Positions 30,622 through 32,655 of a stretch of DNA of 32,655 nucleotides are shown here, one piece after another. The position numbers and the translations under genes are program-made. Origin of the DNA: Flavobacteriaceae bacterium (GTDB taxonomy: Bacteria; Bacteroidota; Bacteroidia; Flavobacteriales; Flavobacteriaceae); assembly GCA_002723295.1 (NCBI GenBank), contig PBNP01000022.1, positions 1-32,655 on the forward strand, in the 5' to 3' direction. Position 1 is the stretch's first letter; each line of letters opens with the position of its first letter. The notes beneath the pieces are model-generated. The model did not search any database and was not told the origin of the DNA. It saw only the letters and a program-made list of their open reading frames with translations.

Positions 30622-32001
30622 ATGAAAAAAATAAAACACATAACAATATTAATCTTTTTTATTTTTTGTACTTCTCCAAAACCTAAACCCAGGAAACCAA
30701 TCATATTTAAACCTATTTCCAAAGAAGCTTTAGCTTCTGCAGTAATTTATGAGGCTAATATTCGACAGTATTCGAATGAAGGAACATTTAATGCATTTGC
30801 CAAAGACTTAAATATTATAAAGGAAATGGGTGTTAAAATAATATGGTTTATGCCAATTAACCCTATATCAAAAACAAAAAGTAAGGGGCCTTTAGGAAGT
30901 TATTATGCAGTTTCTAGTTATAAAAAAATTAATCCTGAATTTGGAACTTTAGAAGATTTCAAAAAATTAGTTAAAAAAGCACATGAATTAGGAATATATG
31001 TAATTATAGATTGGGTTCCAGGTCATACGGGATGGGACCATGAATGGATAACAAATAATGATGATTATTATATAAAAAATAAAAATGGTGATATAATAGA
31101 TCCAATAAATCCAAAGACTGGTAATTCTTTTGGCTGGACTGATGTAGCCGATTTAAATTATGATAATTTAGAAATGAGAAATGCAATGCGTGAAGCAATG
31201 ATTTATTGGGTAAAAGAATCTAATATTGATGGGTTTAGGATAGATCAGGCATATGCAATTCCAAAAGACTTTTATGATAAAACATTTTCTGCAATAAAAA
31301 AGATTAAACCTGTTTTTTTACTTGCTGAAACTGATATTTATCATCCAGGAGGAATCGATTTAATAAATAAATTTGATGCATCTTATGATTGGCCAGGACA
31401 TCATTTATTAAAGGAAATAGTTAAAGGGGAAAAAAATATTGAAGATTGGGATAAATATCAAAATAGTTTATTTGAAAATTATGGGAAAGAAAACATATTG
31501 ATTAGTTTTATTAGTAATCATGATGAAAACTCATGGAATGGTACAGTTCAAGAAAGTTTTGGTAAAGCTGCTGAAGCTGTAATAGCCCTACAATATACTT
31601 CGCCGAGTATGCCATTAATATATTCAGGACAGGAATATGATTTAAATAAAAGATTATTATTCTTTGAAAAGGATAGTTTTTCTAAAATAAAAGGACCTGC
31701 ATTTAAATTATTAAAAAAGCTAGGTCATTTAAAAAATAATAATCAAGCCCTTGAAATAGGAATTGAAGGTGGAGAATATAAAAGAATTAAAACAACAAAA
31801 GATAAAAGAATTATTGCATTTCAAAGAACTAAAGGAAAAGATACTTTGATATTTATTGCAAATATGAATAACGATTATAGTCAATTTTCAATGGATTTTG
31901 ATGCTAAATTAAAAAGATATCAAGATTTGAAAGAAAAACAATTATCTTCAAGTTATCAATATGACATGAAGCCTTGGGAGTTTTGGATCTTAATCAAATG
32001 A
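30622..32001 (+). CDS. GH13 alpha-amylase-family lipoprotein
   Basis: A 459-residue predicted lipoprotein: Lys-rich N-terminus, hydrophobic core, lipobox ending at C16 (IFFIFC) and a Lys/Pro-rich linker. A (beta/alpha)8 GH13 domain follows, with region I DWVPGH (D130, H135), region II GFRIDQA (nucleophile D208), region III LLAETD (acid/base E236) and region IV FISNHDENSW (D301). The catalytic triad is intact, so it should cleave or rearrange alpha-glucans. No SusC/SusD pair is near, so it is not a full polysaccharide-utilisation locus. It is 11 bases after the ferredoxin gene. Confidence 0.92.
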   Translation: MKKIKHITILIFFIFCTSPKPKPRKPIIFKPISKEALASAVIYEANIRQYSNEGTFNAFAKDLNIIKEMGVKIIWFMPINPISKTKSKGPLGSYYAVSSYKKINPEFGTLEDFKKLVKKAHELGIYVIIDWVPGHTGWDHEWITNNDDYYIKNKNGDIIDPINPKTGNSFGWTDVADLNYDNLEMRNAMREAMIYWVKESNIDGFRIDQAYAIPKDFYDKTFSAIKKIKPVFLLAETDIYHPGGIDLINKFDASYDWPGHHLLKEIVKGEKNIEDWDKYQNSLFENYGKENILISFISNHDENSWNGTVQESFGKAAEAVIALQYTSPSMPLIYSGQEYDLNKRLLFFEKDSFSKIKGPAFKLLKKLGHLKNNNQALEIGIEGGEYKRIKTTKDKRIIAFQRTKGKDTLIFIANMNNDYSQFSMDFDAKLKRYQDLKEKQLSSSYQYDMKPWEFWILIK

Positions 32002-32009
32002 TATATTTG
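32002..32009 (+). promoter_or_regulatory. -7 element (TATATTTG) of the GDPD gene
   Basis: Exact TAnnTTTG starting right at the GH13 stop and ending five bases before the next ATG. A TTTTG at 31981-31985 could serve as -33 (spacer 16). Confidence 0.5.
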
Positions 32010-32014
32010 CTCAA

Positions 32015-32655
32015 ATGAAAAGAAAAATTATTCCTTTATTTTTATCTATTATGTCTTTAGCTTGTAGTGAAAAAACAAAACCATTAGTTTTTGGACATCG
32101 CGGAGCCCGTGGCCATGTTGCAGAAAACACCCTAAAATCAATTGAAAAAGCAATGGAATTGGGAGTTGATGGTATTGAAATAGATGTTTTTAGGTGTGCA
32201 TCTGGAGAATTAGTGGTTTTTCATGATAGGTCTGTTAATAAATTAACTAATGGAAAAGGATATATAGAACAAATTTCTTTAGATAGTATTAAAAAACTGA
32301 CTGTTCTTGGAAAAGAAACTATTCCAACACTTACTGAAGTTTTAGATTTAATTAATGGGAAAATTCAATTAAATATTGAACTAAAAGGTTCTCAAACAGC
32401 TTTTTTAACGCACCAACTTTTAAAGAAATATTTTGAAACAACTAATTGGACTAATAGTGAAATTTTTATTTCAAGTTTTAATTGGTCAGAATTAAGGGCT
32501 TTTTATCAATTAAACAAAGAAGTGAGAATTGCTATATTAACTGAAGATGACCCTTTAGATGCAATTACTATTGCAAAGGAATTAAATGCATTTGCAATTA
32601 ATCCTAATTATATATTCTTAGATCAAGAAAATGTTAAAAAAATTAAATCAGAAAA
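32015..32655 (+). CDS. glycerophosphodiester phosphodiesterase lipoprotein, 5' part
   Basis: Open to the window edge, so only the first 213 codons are seen. The N-terminus is a lipoprotein signal (MKRKIIPLFL, then SIMSLAC with the lipidated Cys at 17). The GDPD barrel begins with the HRGARG motif, HVAENTLKSIEKA, the metal-site GVDGIEIDV and VVFHDRS, all catalytic landmarks of the family, followed by IPTLTEVLDLING and LNIELKG. It would release glycerol 3-phosphate and an alcohol from phospholipid-derived diesters in the cell envelope. It lies 13 bases after the GH13 gene but has its own -7 element. Confidence 0.93.
   Translation, partial: MKRKIIPLFLSIMSLACSEKTKPLVFGHRGARGHVAENTLKSIEKAMELGVDGIEIDVFRCASGELVVFHDRSVNKLTNGKGYIEQISLDSIKKLTVLGKETIPTLTEVLDLINGKIQLNIELKGSQTAFLTHQLLKKYFETTNWTNSEIFISSFNWSELRAFYQLNKEVRIAILTEDDPLDAITIAKELNAFAINPNYIFLDQENVKKIKSE

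Noticed and set aside
31004-31198. Minus-strand His/Tyr/Leu-rich frame opposite the GH13 gene
   Set aside because: Low-complexity composition follows from the AT-rich complement of Asn/Asp/Ile codons in the real gene.
1-32655. CRISPR arrays, tRNA/rRNA genes, insertion sequences, phage or defence genes
   Set aside because: No repeated spacer pattern, no RNA-gene-sized gap and no transposase, integrase or nuclease-type reading frame was seen.

Overview
The window looks like a stretch of chromosome from a streamlined, AT-rich (roughly 30% G+C by eye) member of Bacteroidota, most likely a marine-type Flavobacteriia. The grounds are gene families and gene order typical of that group (asnS-rpoN-barrel protein-exbD-exbD-exbB; ftsX-DUF3098-uppP-truB; DUF4271-hemD; mannosyltransferase-dihydroorotase-DUF4296), the absence of Shine-Dalgarno sequences, and repeated TAnnTTTG elements (the Bacteroidota -7 promoter consensus) just before start codons. 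Genus is not determinable from what I can see. Coding density is very high: no gap between genes exceeds about 155 bases. I see no rRNA, tRNA, insertion sequence, prophage or CRISPR array.

Layout. 1-595: 3' end of a PhoPQ-activated pathogenicity-related type secreted/hydrolase-like protein. 687-3049: exbB, an unknown four-helix membrane protein and two exbD genes (proton-driven energisation of outer-membrane transport), closed by a good intrinsic terminator. 3120-3743: an outer-membrane beta-barrel protein, convergent with rpoN. 3740-14937, all minus strand and transcribed leftwards: ftsX, a DUF3098 protein, uppP, truB, nadA, nadC, pyrH, frr, an MMPL/RND permease, asnS, rpoN, covering cell division, undecaprenyl phosphate recycling, tRNA modification, NAD synthesis, UMP phosphorylation, ribosome recycling, lipid/hydrophobe export, tRNA charging and sigma-54. 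15058-18128: leuS with a coupled SemiSWEET gene. 18138-20024 (minus): Lrp/AsnC regulator, hemD, DUF4271 membrane protein. 20110-22558 (plus): polyprenol-phosphate mannosyltransferase, dihydroorotase and a DUF4296 lipoprotein joined by ATGA overlaps. 22571-23509 (minus): NAD-dependent epimerase. 23586-24881: tyrS. 24878-25861 (minus): LuxE-like acyl-protein synthetase. 26022-27751: an OmpR/PhoB-type response regulator and histidine kinase. 27815-28820: trmB and an alkyltransferase-like protein. 28887-30610: Mrp/ApbC carrier, NifU-domain protein and adrenodoxin-type ferredoxin, an Fe-S group. 30622-end: a GH13 lipoprotein and a glycerophosphodiester phosphodiesterase lipoprotein running off the window.

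I did not find a convincing undescribed system; nearly everything is housekeeping. The observations most worth checking are: eight exact TAnnTTTG elements 3-17 bases from start codons, several implying leaderless mRNAs and correcting gene starts; two convergent gene pairs that share one palindromic TTAA for both stop codons; an 11-bp direct repeat ahead of the response regulator; an Mrp protein with no CXXC next to NifU and ferredoxin; a LuxE-like enzyme with a degenerate P-loop; and a conserved-looking unknown membrane protein inside the exbB-exbD operon.
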